In this document: positions 1-9,145 of the stretch, in pieces | Numbering within the stretch: position 1 is the stretch's first letter | How the letters are laid out: each line of letters begins with the position of its first letter | Assembly: GCF_030506325.1 (NCBI RefSeq) | Contig: NZ_CP120683.1 | Coordinates: 7,107,968 to 7,171,967 of the forward strand | From: Tunicatimonas pelagia | GTDB lineage: Bacteria; Bacteroidota; Bacteroidia; Cytophagales; Cyclobacteriaceae | Reading direction: 5' to 3' | Length of the DNA: 64,000 bases | Notes under the pieces: generated by a model | The model's database searches: none | Told to the model about the DNA's origin: nothing | Seen by the model: the letters and a program-made list of their open reading frames with translations, nothing else | Made by a program: the position numbers and the translations under genes

Positions 1-886
1 GTTTCGGGAAAGTCAATGCTTACTGTTTCGGTATTTCCTGATACCAGACGTTGAAGACTATGCTGTACATATGATTTTAAGAGTAAGTCTATTTTGCCAT
101 CACCATCATAATCAGCCGCTTGCGCATCGTGTATCTCTGCCTCGTACCCTAGTATGTCCCTCTGAAAATCCCCGAACCCATCGTTTTTCCAAACGTATCC
201 TCTTGCTACGTTATCTTCGGAAACACTCCCAATGAGATCAAGGTCTTGATCACCATCTAAATCTACCCAATTCCCGTAAGTTAGGTCACGGATACTATTA
301 TCCGTTGACCGAGCAAAGATTCCTTTTCTATTTTGATAGATGTTTAGTTGCTTGAACTTGCTGAAGAAAAAATCACTATCACCATCCCGATCATAATCGC
401 CCCACATCACCGCGGCAGAGGGAACACTATTGATAACAAATCCCTGATTGGTATACTCCCGGAAGCCCTCCCGGGTGTTTTCTAGAATAAGCAATTTTTT
501 AGAGTGGGCGCCCTCGGATAAGATAATGTCTATATCGCCATCTCGGTCAAAATCGCCCAGGTCGAAGCTTTGGTGCGTCACCCCGGCTTGCGTTCTGATG
601 GGAAGCTGACTGGTAGGGATAAAGCTACCTTGGTCTTGGTAAAAGATAAAAAAGCTAGGGTCACCTCCTAAAGAACCTATATGGATCAGATCAAGCTGTC
701 CGTCGCCGTTCATATCTCCCCACTGAACGTCAGCGTTCCAAAGCCCTACGCCACCCGTGATTTCTACCTCTTGAAATGATTGCCCCAACTTGTTTTCTGT
801 AGCAAGTAAGTAAAGGATCAAGATCAATAAATGCGGTTTATAACGTAATATATTTATTTTTTTAAGTAAATTTTATGATTTTTCAT
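1..886 (-). CDS. FG-GAP/VCBS repeat surface protein, 3' part cut by window edge, apparent frameshift near start
   Basis: The minus-strand frame is open from about 875 to the window edge and encodes at least five calcium-binding loops of the D-x-D/N-G-D-x-D type (for example DMNGDGQLDL, DFDRDGDIDI, DYDRDGDSDF, DYDGDGKIDL), spaced like the blades of an FG-GAP/VCBS beta-propeller. Such proteins are secreted or surface-exposed in Bacteroidota. A hydrophobic stretch (LLILILYLLA, about 803-830) looks like the core of a signal peptide. The only upstream ATG (886) is followed by a lysine-rich start, but that frame hits TAA at 854-856 just after a run of seven A on the coding strand (857-863). One extra A would join the ATG to the signal peptide and propeller. 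Alternatively translation begins at TTG 827 or 821. The fold is confident. The start, and whether the gene is intact, are uncertain. Confidence 0.75.
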
Positions 887-906
887 CTTTTAATCGCTAC
901 TTTATA

Positions 907-935
907 CAAAAGTAATATATTTTTGTTTATACAAA
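907..935 (-). promoter_or_regulatory. candidate Bacteroidota-type promoter for the FG-GAP gene
   Basis: On the minus strand a TTTG (935-932) lies 17 nt upstream of TACTTTTG (914-907), which fits the TAnnTTTG -7 consensus of the Bacteroidota primary sigma factor. The box ends about 20 nt before the ATG at 886, so the leader would be very short. This supports 886 as the ancestral start. Sequence match only. Confidence 0.4.
918..925 (+). promoter_or_regulatory. candidate -7 box (TAnnTTTG) for the 952 gene
   Basis: TATTTTTG matches TAnnTTTG exactly and ends 26 nt before the ATG at 952. No convincing -33 TTTG is seen at the right spacing. It lies inside the spacer of the divergent minus-strand promoter, so the two promoters would interfere if both are real. 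Confidence 0.35.
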
Positions 936-951
936 AAATTTTTCGGAAAGG

Positions 952-3264
952 ATGTTTAGCATAAGGATTAAGCTAGTGACTGTTTTTTTACTTGTCCCAA
1001 TAGCTTACGCGCAAGGGCAGGTGTTTGATTGGGCATTAGGCTCGGGGGGCTGGACAGACGACTATACTCGCGATATCACCGTAGATCATCTTGGTTACGT
1101 TTACGTTACTGGTTATGTAACTAATGCGAGTATTGGTGACACTATTCTTCGTGATAATGGTGCTTTTGTCATGAAGCTGTCAAATAAGGGGCAGGTTGTT
1201 TGGGCTAAAAGTTTTGGACAATTCGATACTTCAGGGGTTAAAATAAAGGTAGACTCACAAGGAAATGTTTTTTTGTTAGGCAAATATTCTCATGGGTTTA
1301 CAGTCGAAGGACACACCGTGTATAGTACTGGGATCGGATTATTCCTCATGAAGATAGACGTAAATGGCACCATTCTGTTTCTGAAAAACTATAGCACTCC
1401 TCGTGGAAACGGGCGAGCCTTGGGTGAAGGCTTAGCTATAGATGAACAGGACAATGTTTACGTAGGAGGGCATTTCAATAATTTTTTAGTATTAGGAGAC
1501 TCAACGTATCACGTGCGAGGAAGGCAAGGGTTTGACCATGATTTGTTACTGATCAAATTTAGTAATGAAGGTGAAGTGCTGTGGGTGCGAACTCCCGGGA
1601 GTAATCAGAAAGAGTTTATCCACGACGTAGCCGTCGACAGCCATGGTGTCTATCTGGTAGGCGATTTGTCTGGCCGCATCATTACTTTTGAGGAAAGTAC
1701 GTTCCAGGCTCCTATCTCAGGATTAGGTTTTGTTGCAAAATACACCTTAGACGGGGAATATCAATGGGCTGAGGTATTTCATTCCCCGAATCATTCCAGA
1801 GCATTTTCGGTAGCGGTAGATCATCAAGGAAATGTCTACGCATCAGGTATCTGGACCGTTCGCAATTATGTTCATCGCTCCGATAAATTTATAGCGAAGC
1901 TTAGCAACGAAGGCCAGCTTCTGTTTACCCGATTTGTAGAATTTGGTCCGACGTACACGCTAAAAAGTGGAGTTACCACCAACGGCACTGATGTTTATTT
2001 TACGTCCGGATTAGCTGCGCCCTATAAAGCCGGTCATATACAAAGTGATTCCAGCAGTACAGAACAGGCAGCTATCCTAAAATTCAGCGAAATAGGGTAC
2101 CCCCAGTGGTTAAAACTAACCGAGGGGTCGTCTAATGACGAGGGGGTAAGCATTGCGGTGGATGGTAAAGCTATATTCCTCGCAGGTAACTATAAAAGTG
2201 ATACACTGCATCTTGACGCTTCTTATACAGTAAACAACAGCGGCAATAGCGATAAGGATTTTTTCCTAGCGGGTGCAAAAGATACTACCGATAACATTTG
2301 CCCTGATCCTAGTTCTTTCACACTTAGTCACGTACCAAATTTTTGCCACGGGGATTCAGCACGACTAGTCATTGAGAATCCCTATGCAGTTTATACTGAA
2401 TGGTATAAAGATGGTCGGAAACTTAATTTTGATAATCAACGGAGTATATATGTCAAACAGCCGGGCTTGTATTCAGTGAAAATCAATAGTAATACTAGAT
2501 GCCCAGGTATTATTGAAGGAGTAGAGGTTGACTTAGCATCAAATCGTACTGAGGATACCGATGTGGTCATACATTCAAATCCAATCTCGCTTTTTAAATA
2601 CGATTCAGTAACCGTTTGTTTAGGAGAGAAATTAATCCTCGAAGTTGACTACCATCCAGAGTACACTTACATGTGGCGGAATCTACATATATTAAATACT
2701 GATAAAAACAAAGCAACCATAATTACGGGTGCCACAGACACCTCATTCGTGATCTTGCAAATAAAAAATACAGTTACTAGTTGTTCTAACCAGGATACCT
2801 TATATCTTATTAGCACCGCGCCCCCCTCTTTAACAGTGATGCCACTTGGTGATTCTTTGGTTGCTTCGGGTAGTCTCAATTATGAATGGTATTTCAATGG
2901 AAGGCTACTTGAGGAATTTGATGGACATGTCTCTGTTTTTCCAGAGGAAAATGGGTACTATAAGGTTGGGGCTACAAATGAAGCGGGATGTTATAGTGAG
3001 TCAGATAGTGTATTAGTTGAACTCGTATTGGGTTTGGAAGAAACCCCGGAGGATATTCGTGTGTATCCTGTTCCATTCGAGTCAAAGATTTACATTAAAT
3101 CAACACAAACCGTCGAGAAGGCAACGCTGATGAACATCAATGGGAAGGAAGTAAAAAGTTTTCCATCGGCTAAAGTACTGGAGGCTGATGATGTCAGACC
3201 GGGTGTTTATCTACTGAAAATTCATACTTCCAGTCGCATAATGCTATTTAAAATACAGAAATGA
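952..3264 (+). CDS. Secreted SBBP-like repeat protein with Ig-like segment and T9SS C-terminal sorting domain
   Basis: A 770-aa protein with an N-terminal signal peptide (hydrophobic core VTVFLLVPIAYA, cleavage near AQG). Residues about 25-440 carry degenerate repeats of the form A-V-D-x-x-G-N-V-Y-x-x-G (AIDEQDNVYVGG, AVDHQGNVYASG and others) typical of SBBP/seven-bladed propeller proteins. Residues about 450-690 look like Ig/PKD-type beta-sandwich segments with paired cysteines. The last roughly 70 residues (VYPVPFESKIYI... NGKEV... PGVYLLKI) form a type A C-terminal sorting domain, so export through the type IX secretion system and surface anchoring are expected. The ATG at 952 precedes the signal peptide directly. 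Substrate unknown. It is divergent from the FG-GAP gene, which may make them a co-regulated surface pair. Confidence 0.85.
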   Translation: MFSIRIKLVTVFLLVPIAYAQGQVFDWALGSGGWTDDYTRDITVDHLGYVYVTGYVTNASIGDTILRDNGAFVMKLSNKGQVVWAKSFGQFDTSGVKIKVDSQGNVFLLGKYSHGFTVEGHTVYSTGIGLFLMKIDVNGTILFLKNYSTPRGNGRALGEGLAIDEQDNVYVGGHFNNFLVLGDSTYHVRGRQGFDHDLLLIKFSNEGEVLWVRTPGSNQKEFIHDVAVDSHGVYLVGDLSGRIITFEESTFQAPISGLGFVAKYTLDGEYQWAEVFHSPNHSRAFSVAVDHQGNVYASGIWTVRNYVHRSDKFIAKLSNEGQLLFTRFVEFGPTYTLKSGVTTNGTDVYFTSGLAAPYKAGHIQSDSSSTEQAAILKFSEIGYPQWLKLTEGSSNDEGVSIAVDGKAIFLAGNYKSDTLHLDASYTVNNSGNSDKDFFLAGAKDTTDNICPDPSSFTLSHVPNFCHGDSARLVIENPYAVYTEWYKDGRKLNFDNQRSIYVKQPGLYSVKINSNTRCPGIIEGVEVDLASNRTEDTDVVIHSNPISLFKYDSVTVCLGEKLILEVDYHPEYTYMWRNLHILNTDKNKATIITGATDTSFVILQIKNTVTSCSNQDTLYLISTAPPSLTVMPLGDSLVASGSLNYEWYFNGRLLEEFDGHVSVFPEENGYYKVGATNEAGCYSESDSVLVELVLGLEETPEDIRVYPVPFESKIYIKSTQTVEKATLMNINGKEVKSFPSAKVLEADDVRPGVYLLKIHTSSRIMLFKIQK

Positions 3265-3307
3265 TTGCGTCATGGTGAAAGGGGTTTGATAAATTGAGTG
3301 AATTTCT

Positions 3308-3430
3308 TTACTGAACTCCAATCTCCTGCTTAATCCGTTGCACTTCCTCTTGGCGATAGGGTTCACCGTTGGGAAGGAATGTAGACTTCCCAATTTTAGG
3401 ACGACTCAAAAGTAGAGTTTTTTGGTCAAA
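3308..3430 (-). pseudogene. possible C-terminal remnant (40 codons) of an unidentified protein
   Basis: The minus frame after a TAA at 3431-3433 reads about 40 residues that look protein-like (KTLLLSRPKIGKSTFLP, then NGEPYRQEEVQRIKQEIG) and ends at a TAA (3308-3310). There is no start codon. It sits beside a transposase fragment, so the 5' part may have been lost in an insertion or deletion. No family is recognised. Confidence 0.3.
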
Positions 3431-3490
3431 TTACTTTACAAATACTATTACTATTTTGACAAGTAGAAAAAGAACGGGGCCATCAAGAAA

Positions 3491-3580
3491 ATGAATGCGG
3501 CTTTCAACCGACTGGAAAGGATATTACTGGGGCGCAAACCCACGGCTACACTAGCCATAGCGGACTCTCAGAGCATTCAG
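3491..3580 (+). pseudogene. IS5-family transposase remnant
   Basis: About 30 codons read NAAFNRLERILLGRKPTATL then AIADSQSIQ. This resembles the central part of IS5 (IS427/IS1031-like) transposases, where a small basic segment is followed by the catalytic aspartate in the I-D-S-Q-S motif. Both sides are missing: downstream the frame runs antisense into the AAA ATPase gene that ends at 3590. It is a scar, not a mobile element. The same motif (AAIDSQSIK) occurs in the fuller transposase at 19752-20555. Confidence 0.6.
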
Positions 3581-3589
3581 CACCTGGTT

Positions 3590-6500
3590 CTATTCAACAG
3601 GCTTTTGCTGAAGCCATTGGGCTATTCCTCTCAAGCTTTCCGAAATATCTTCCATCATAGCAACGGCTTGCCCCATTCCATTGGTGCCTTTTTTGCGCTG
3701 CTCCTGCTGAAAGATTGTTTTGATTTCGCCCCATCGCTGTTTCGCTTCTCCTTCTAAGGCATTGTGAAGTTCTTTGAATTTGAGTAAGTTAGCTTCGGCA
3801 CCTGAGGTCAGAGTTTGAGCTTCGTTTTCGTAGTGAGTATTAATGAGCGTTTTTAGCTCGTCCTCATTCATGATGGGAGCTACTTTTTCGGCCATTTTGT
3901 TCATATCGCGGTACGAACCCTGCAACTTGAACGGTGGTTCAGTGCGGTAAGCATCGGCTCGAGCTGCCGAACGGATGTACTCCAAGTTCACGGTAAGCAC
4001 GGTATCCCGGATAGTAATGAGCTTTTTCATCACAGTTATGTATTCACTTATTTCTTCGGCAGAATGGTTGGCCTCCCACTCTACTCCTTCCGCAGAGTTA
4101 TCTTGCGCTAACTTTACCAGCGTATAAACATCAGCTTGGCTCTTGATAGCTAGTTTGCTCAGCACCGGGTTAGAGGTTAAACTATTCTCTATGTAGCTCA
4201 ACTTAAACGCTTCGGCGGAGTCGCCGATAATATCGCCTAGATTGTAAATATCGGCTCGGTTCGCCAGCATATCGGGAATCTGAAATTTATCACCGCTCTC
4301 GGTATAGGGGTTTCCCGCCATCACTACGCAGACTTTCTTACCTCGGAAATCGTAGGTTTTGCTGCGCCCCTTGTACACGCCTTCAATCTTACGCTGAGCA
4401 TCGCAGAGGGAGATAAACTTTTGCAAAAACTCGGGATGGCAGTGCTGAATATCGTCCAGATAGATCATCACATTATCGCCCATCTCAAAGGCGAGATTAA
4501 GTTTCTCCAGTTCCTCTCGTGCCCCAGCGTTAGGTGCTTGACTCGGATCTACCGATACTACCTGATGACCAATCGCCGGACCATTAATTTTCATAAAGAC
4601 CAAGCCGAGCCGATTCGCCAAGTATTCCATCAGCGTAGTTTTTCCGTAACCCGGCGGGGAAATTAGCAGCAGCATCCCCATCAGGTCAGTTCGTTTATTT
4701 TCCCCGGTAGCCCCGATTTGCTTCGCCAGATTAGAGCCAATCAGCGGTAAATACACCTGATCGATCAGGCGGTTACGCACGAAGGAAGACATTACCCGGG
4801 GTTTAAATTCGGATAATCGTAGCTCTTCGGTAAACTGCTGGGTAAGCTCTCGCTTTCGCTGTTGAAAATCCCGGTAAGCGGGTACAGCTTCATGGTGAAA
4901 TTCGCTAAGCTTCTGGAAGAACGTCTGGTAATGCAGTTCGTATTTCCCGTCCTCGATGACCGGATGGTTGCCCTGCATATTTTCCATCGTAGTGCTAAGA
5001 GTCACCTCGCTGGTTTCTACCTTTTGTTTAGGGTTAAACAATAGTGCTGCCGCTTCGGAAACATAGGCGGTGTCCAACTCAACCTGTTCCGCAAACGACT
5101 GTACCCACTTACGAATAAGATCATACTGTACCCAGAGCTGTTCAGCTAAATCACTGACAGATTTACGGTACTTAGCCTCGGCTTTTTGCTTCGCTAGGTA
5201 TTTCTCAAAAGCTTCCTTCAGATTAATCGACTGCTGATTGATCGTAAATTTATCATCACCAATTAGTTCGTAGAACAAATACTCACTGGCTTCAGTAATC
5301 ACCGAAGCATCAAACAAAGACGTTTGCTGAACAAAATCTTGAATGCTGGTCTGAATCTGGTTAAGTACCGGATCAAATTCTTTAGTGTGCGGAAAAACCT
5401 GAAGAATAGCTCCCGCTCCTTTGAGTTGAAAATTCAATCGTTGCTGCTGCTCTTTTTCCAAAAACTGTTGCCAGCACATCAATGCACAACTTCTCGCTTC
5501 TGATGAATATCTCAACAGTCCGGCTTGCTGATGAATACGGGCTAGTTGTTGCAAAATATGCCTCGCATCCTGATCGTGTACGCCTTTCACATAACCTTCG
5601 TCGTAACGACTGGCGACAAACTGCTGCACCCAATCCGATACTTCTTTAGTCAGTTCTCCATCGATGTCGGAAAGCGCAATCGTTTCATCACCAGCCTCAG
5701 CCGCCACGAAAAGTTGGTACGCCAAATATTCGGCTCGATACACTTCTTGATTTTCCGAAACCAGTGACTGGTTCCAGTAAGGTTGGTAACGATTGATATC
5801 CGCATCATCCAATCCCTCGTAAAAATTAGTACCCGTAATGTGATAAAATAATTGATTGTTCTTCACGACAGTGGTCAGCGCCACTTCGGCAGTATTTACC
5901 GAAAAAGAATGTTGCCCCAACCTAATCACCTGCGCGCCGTCAACGTAGAGTTCGTTACGGTCTTTTAGTTGCCGTAGTGCATCCTCTCGGGTAGATTTCA
6001 GCCTACTTTCTACGTCATCAGCTTTTACCGTATCGCCAACTTCTTGCAACTCAGTGACAATACTTCGGACTTTCTCGACCATCAGATCGGAAGCGAAGTA
6101 GCCGTTAAGTTCAGCGGCTGATGAGAAGGAAGACAAACGGTGCTGGACAGATTTTAGAATCCTATCAGCCGCTTGTAGCAAGGCATTTGCTCGTTGGTTG
6201 CGAGCTTCAATTAACTGAACCTTACGGCTTTCAAAAGCATTGTAAATTTCTTCGCGCAGCTCGTTGATCTGGTTGAGCATTTCGGGGAACTCAGCAAACT
6301 TCCCTTCCAGTTCTTCCAATTGCACCATCAGTTTATTGAGATACTCATCGGTCTTTTCGGGCGTATCGGCTACATCCAGATAGTTGACCAATGCCTGACG
6401 AATCAGCTTGGACTGGGCGTGGAACTCAGCCTTTCCTTCCTGACCGAGCAGTTCTTTCCGCTTGCGTTTGAGTTGGGCTTTTAGCTTGTTCAGCTCGGTG

Positions 6501-8467
6501 AAGATGACCGAGATACGGTCGATAATCTGGGTAGTTTGGGTAGCATCTTCAATTTTTAGATTACTCACCACTTCCATTAGCATTTCCAGTTCGCCCGAAA
6601 AATCAGCGATCTTTTTCTCCAGCTCCTGAATGTCTACAACCTTACCAACTTTGGTTAGCCCCTGCTCAAATTCAGCTACCTGTTTGGTGAAAGGAGCTAA
6701 AGAATCATCTTTGAGTAAAAACTTTACAGTATACTGCGCGGTGGACTGAGCCACATCGGCCAATGTTCCCTCATACTCTTCAACCCTATCAGCATCTACG
6801 TAGCGTAGTTCTTTAAGCGAAATCACTTCACCTCGTTTCTCCCGCAGCCGGGCTAAAGCATGGACAAATTCCTGGATATGTTTCTTCGGTTGGCTTTTCA
6901 GCTCGCGCAGTAGTTGGTCTACCGCTTGAGTGGTTTCAGCTACCTGTTGCTGCGTATTTTGCCGAATACTAGTAACTTTTTCAAACTCATCAATAGCCGC
7001 CGATGCCGTATTGCGAAGGGCGGTGAGCGGCTTATGAATTTGCTGGGCTTCGTCACGATTTAACCAGTAGTAGGCGTCTAACAAAGTAGTAGATTGTCGC
7101 TGGAGATCAACGTATAAGTTTTGGTAATTTTCACCTTTATCAATCAGCGTGAGCAGTGCCTGACATTCGGCCATTGCTCGCACAATATCTTTGTTGCCAA
7201 CTTTGTAGAGAAAAGAATCGCTCTGGGACGAAAGTGGATAATTTGGCCCGACAAAAGGAGTTTGCCAAATACGGATGGCGTGGTGCTTCTTAGGCTCATC
7301 ATCCGCATTAAAATAGCAAAGCTCACCATTCTCAAAAATCGCAAAACCGTGGGCGACCATTGGATTAGCAATTTCCTGATTGATGATATTGTAGGGCAGT
7401 AATTGGTACTGATGATAATTCTGATTGTAGAAAACGTAGAGAAAATCTTCTCCATTGGGCGAAGCAATAGTTTTTTCGTAGACCAACGAATCCTGACTGA
7501 TCTCAAAGGCTTTGAACTCCCCCGTTTGCAGATAATAACCGTTCGGAAACAAAATTCCCTGATCGTCAGGTAGTACAATGCACGCTTCTTCAATGGCATC
7601 AATCCGCCGAGCTTCTTGCAATTTGGCATTGTACGCCAGATAGCGGTAAGCTTTTTCCTGATAAGGACGAATCTTCAACAGCACTAAATTATCCAGCACC
7701 GAATAGTAGACTTCGGCATCGTCTAGCGTTTGGTCAGGGTTATCTACCGGTTCCTGATAAATTCCCTGCCCGGCATCGGTATTGTCTTCTACTTTCAGCG
7801 TAAGGTTACCATTCAGTGTGTCAACAAATACCCGATCAGCTACCGATACATGCGGGTGCTTTCCGGCTCGTTGATCGTCGCGGGTAGCCCTTTTCCAACG
7901 GAAGGCATGCTGTTCGGGTACCGAGATTTCGTGCTCACTACGGTTGTCGCGGTACACTAGCGTATCGCCCTTAATTTCCCACTTGAACGCTTTTATATCG
8001 CTCGCGCTCTTGCTGATCTGAAATACCATGTACACGAACGGCTCGCTGAGCACAAAGCGGACAAACTTGGTATCTTTATAGTATTTGTATAGCTTCTGAA
8101 AGTCATCTTGAAACGTAGCGTTGCTGATTAGATCATAGCCTAGCTCATGAAAACTATGATCGCGATAGGAATACAGACTGAATACATCCGATAACTCCAC
8201 TTGTGACTTTAGCCCCAAATGTACGTTGTAGCCAAAAATGAAGTTCTCGCCCACTGGCACCATATCGTAGGGGATGCAGTTGTGCGCCGTATGCACCCGT
8301 TCGGTAGCAATCAGCGTAGTTTCAATCGCCCCAAAAACCTCTTTGCGAGCTTCGTTAAGCTTACCCAAACGATCCCGCAGATCAGTTGCGCTTTGCTGCA
8401 AGCGATTCTTCAGAATTTCATAGGTACTATTTTCTAAAGTAGGATTGGATGTATCTTGATTGGGCAT
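3590..8467 (-). CDS. Giant DUF3686-type AAA ATPase ('DNA repair ATPase' of older annotations), 1625 aa
   Basis: No signal peptide. The N-terminal part (about 30-450) is beta-rich and resembles DUF3686, a family known to occur with an AAA module. Then comes a long charged coiled coil (about 455-870), a mixed region (about 870-1230) and an AAA domain (about 1240-1460). The AAA motifs are Walker A PPGYGKTTL near 1275, Walker B VMIYLDDI near 1335, sensor-1-like VVMAGNP and a candidate arginine finger in LANRADIY. The second acidic Walker B residue is Asp rather than the usual Glu. It is the last gene of the operon with PspA, a YqiJ-like protein and a flotillin, 48 nt after a small membrane protein. 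The 'DNA repair' label found in databases has no support in this context. I infer an oligomeric ATPase acting on the PspA/flotillin membrane assembly. ATPase fold confident, role inferred. Confidence 0.8.
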   Translation of the reverse strand: MPNQDTSNPTLENSTYEILKNRLQQSATDLRDRLGKLNEARKEVFGAIETTLIATERVHTAHNCIPYDMVPVGENFIFGYNVHLGLKSQVELSDVFSLYSYRDHSFHELGYDLISNATFQDDFQKLYKYYKDTKFVRFVLSEPFVYMVFQISKSASDIKAFKWEIKGDTLVYRDNRSEHEISVPEQHAFRWKRATRDDQRAGKHPHVSVADRVFVDTLNGNLTLKVEDNTDAGQGIYQEPVDNPDQTLDDAEVYYSVLDNLVLLKIRPYQEKAYRYLAYNAKLQEARRIDAIEEACIVLPDDQGILFPNGYYLQTGEFKAFEISQDSLVYEKTIASPNGEDFLYVFYNQNYHQYQLLPYNIINQEIANPMVAHGFAIFENGELCYFNADDEPKKHHAIRIWQTPFVGPNYPLSSQSDSFLYKVGNKDIVRAMAECQALLTLIDKGENYQNLYVDLQRQSTTLLDAYYWLNRDEAQQIHKPLTALRNTASAAIDEFEKVTSIRQNTQQQVAETTQAVDQLLRELKSQPKKHIQEFVHALARLREKRGEVISLKELRYVDADRVEEYEGTLADVAQSTAQYTVKFLLKDDSLAPFTKQVAEFEQGLTKVGKVVDIQELEKKIADFSGELEMLMEVVSNLKIEDATQTTQIIDRISVIFTELNKLKAQLKRKRKELLGQEGKAEFHAQSKLIRQALVNYLDVADTPEKTDEYLNKLMVQLEELEGKFAEFPEMLNQINELREEIYNAFESRKVQLIEARNQRANALLQAADRILKSVQHRLSSFSSAAELNGYFASDLMVEKVRSIVTELQEVGDTVKADDVESRLKSTREDALRQLKDRNELYVDGAQVIRLGQHSFSVNTAEVALTTVVKNNQLFYHITGTNFYEGLDDADINRYQPYWNQSLVSENQEVYRAEYLAYQLFVAAEAGDETIALSDIDGELTKEVSDWVQQFVASRYDEGYVKGVHDQDARHILQQLARIHQQAGLLRYSSEARSCALMCWQQFLEKEQQQRLNFQLKGAGAILQVFPHTKEFDPVLNQIQTSIQDFVQQTSLFDASVITEASEYLFYELIGDDKFTINQQSINLKEAFEKYLAKQKAEAKYRKSVSDLAEQLWVQYDLIRKWVQSFAEQVELDTAYVSEAAALLFNPKQKVETSEVTLSTTMENMQGNHPVIEDGKYELHYQTFFQKLSEFHHEAVPAYRDFQQRKRELTQQFTEELRLSEFKPRVMSSFVRNRLIDQVYLPLIGSNLAKQIGATGENKRTDLMGMLLLISPPGYGKTTLMEYLANRLGLVFMKINGPAIGHQVVSVDPSQAPNAGAREELEKLNLAFEMGDNVMIYLDDIQHCHPEFLQKFISLCDAQRKIEGVYKGRSKTYDFRGKKVCVVMAGNPYTESGDKFQIPDMLANRADIYNLGDIIGDSAEAFKLSYIENSLTSNPVLSKLAIKSQADVYTLVKLAQDNSAEGVEWEANHSAEEISEYITVMKKLITIRDTVLTVNLEYIRSAARADAYRTEPPFKLQGSYRDMNKMAEKVAPIMNEDELKTLINTHYENEAQTLTSGAEANLLKFKELHNALEGEAKQRWGEIKTIFQQEQRKKGTNGMGQAVAMMEDISESLRGIAQWLQQKPVE

Positions 8468-8515
8468 TGTATGTTTGTAGTTAAATGAATAGCTGCTTAG
8501 AGATCTCCGACACGA

Positions 8516-8785
8516 TTAATACAGAAGACTCAATCCGGATAGCAGTACTGCTAGTAAACCAATAGCCACCAGCAAAGTGTACCACCTAGCCTTCTTTCTT
8601 TTGATCTCTTGCTCATATCTTAGCTGTTTCAATGCTTCGTAGTTGTTAGCAATATTTGCTCGATAACTGGGATTATTTTTGTGATGATTCTTCAAAACTT
8701 CAAATGTACCCTTACGGCGAAGTAAAGCTCGATTATTCTCGTAGCTTTTCTTCATAGCACTAATTACTCCACTAGCTCCCATCAT
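8516..8785 (-). CDS. small C-terminally anchored membrane protein, 89 aa
   Basis: A basic, Asn/Lys-rich cytoplasmic part (about 1-65, with KNNPSYRANIANNYEALKQ) is followed by one transmembrane helix at the extreme C terminus (WYTLLVAIGLLAVLLSGLSL). This is a tail-anchor-like topology. No known domain is recognised. It sits between the 69-aa membrane protein and the giant AAA ATPase on the same strand, so it probably belongs to the operon and could dock the ATPase at the membrane (inference). Two adjacent ATG codons (8785 and 8782) are possible starts. Confidence 0.65.
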   Translation of the reverse strand: MMGASGVISAMKKSYENNRALLRRKGTFEVLKNHHKNNPSYRANIANNYEALKQLRYEQEIKRKKARWYTLLVAIGLLAVLLSGLSLLY

Positions 8786-8862
8786 GTTTTCTATTTATGT
8801 GTAAATATTAATTTAAGTTAGTCCCATCAACTATTTCTTGGGCATGTATTCTATCCTCGATG

Positions 8863-9072
8863 CTAGAAGGGTAAGGCAAAAACTGGAAATGAAAACTGAC
8901 CAGAGTCGGAATAGTAAATGCTTTTATTGGTGTATTCTTCATCGCTCTCGAGCGAAAATGTATCTCCGCTGCTGATATAGTAACCTGCTACCATGCCGGC
9001 TAGAAAAAGAATCGCTGGAACACTAATTCCCTTGATTTTAATTGATTTATTAAAGTTAGTATTGGTATGCAT
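8863..9072 (-). CDS. small single-pass membrane protein, 69 aa
   Basis: Starting at ATG 9072 the product has a short polar N terminus, one membrane helix (SVPAILFLAGMVAGYYISSG) and an acidic C-terminal tail containing DEEYTNKSIYYSDSG. A longer frame reaches 9174 but would overlap the flotillin stop and lacks coding character, so the shorter start is preferred. It follows the flotillin by 73 nt. Function unknown. Position suggests an operon accessory. Confidence 0.5.
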   Translation of the reverse strand: MHTNTNFNKSIKIKGISVPAILFLAGMVAGYYISSGDTFSLESDEEYTNKSIYYSDSGQFSFPVFALPF

Positions 9073-9145
9073 AGTGTGAAAGTTTAGGGTAATGTGGCCG
9101 ACCAAAAGTCTTTTAGCTTCTGACCGACCACAGGGTGAGGGTTGG

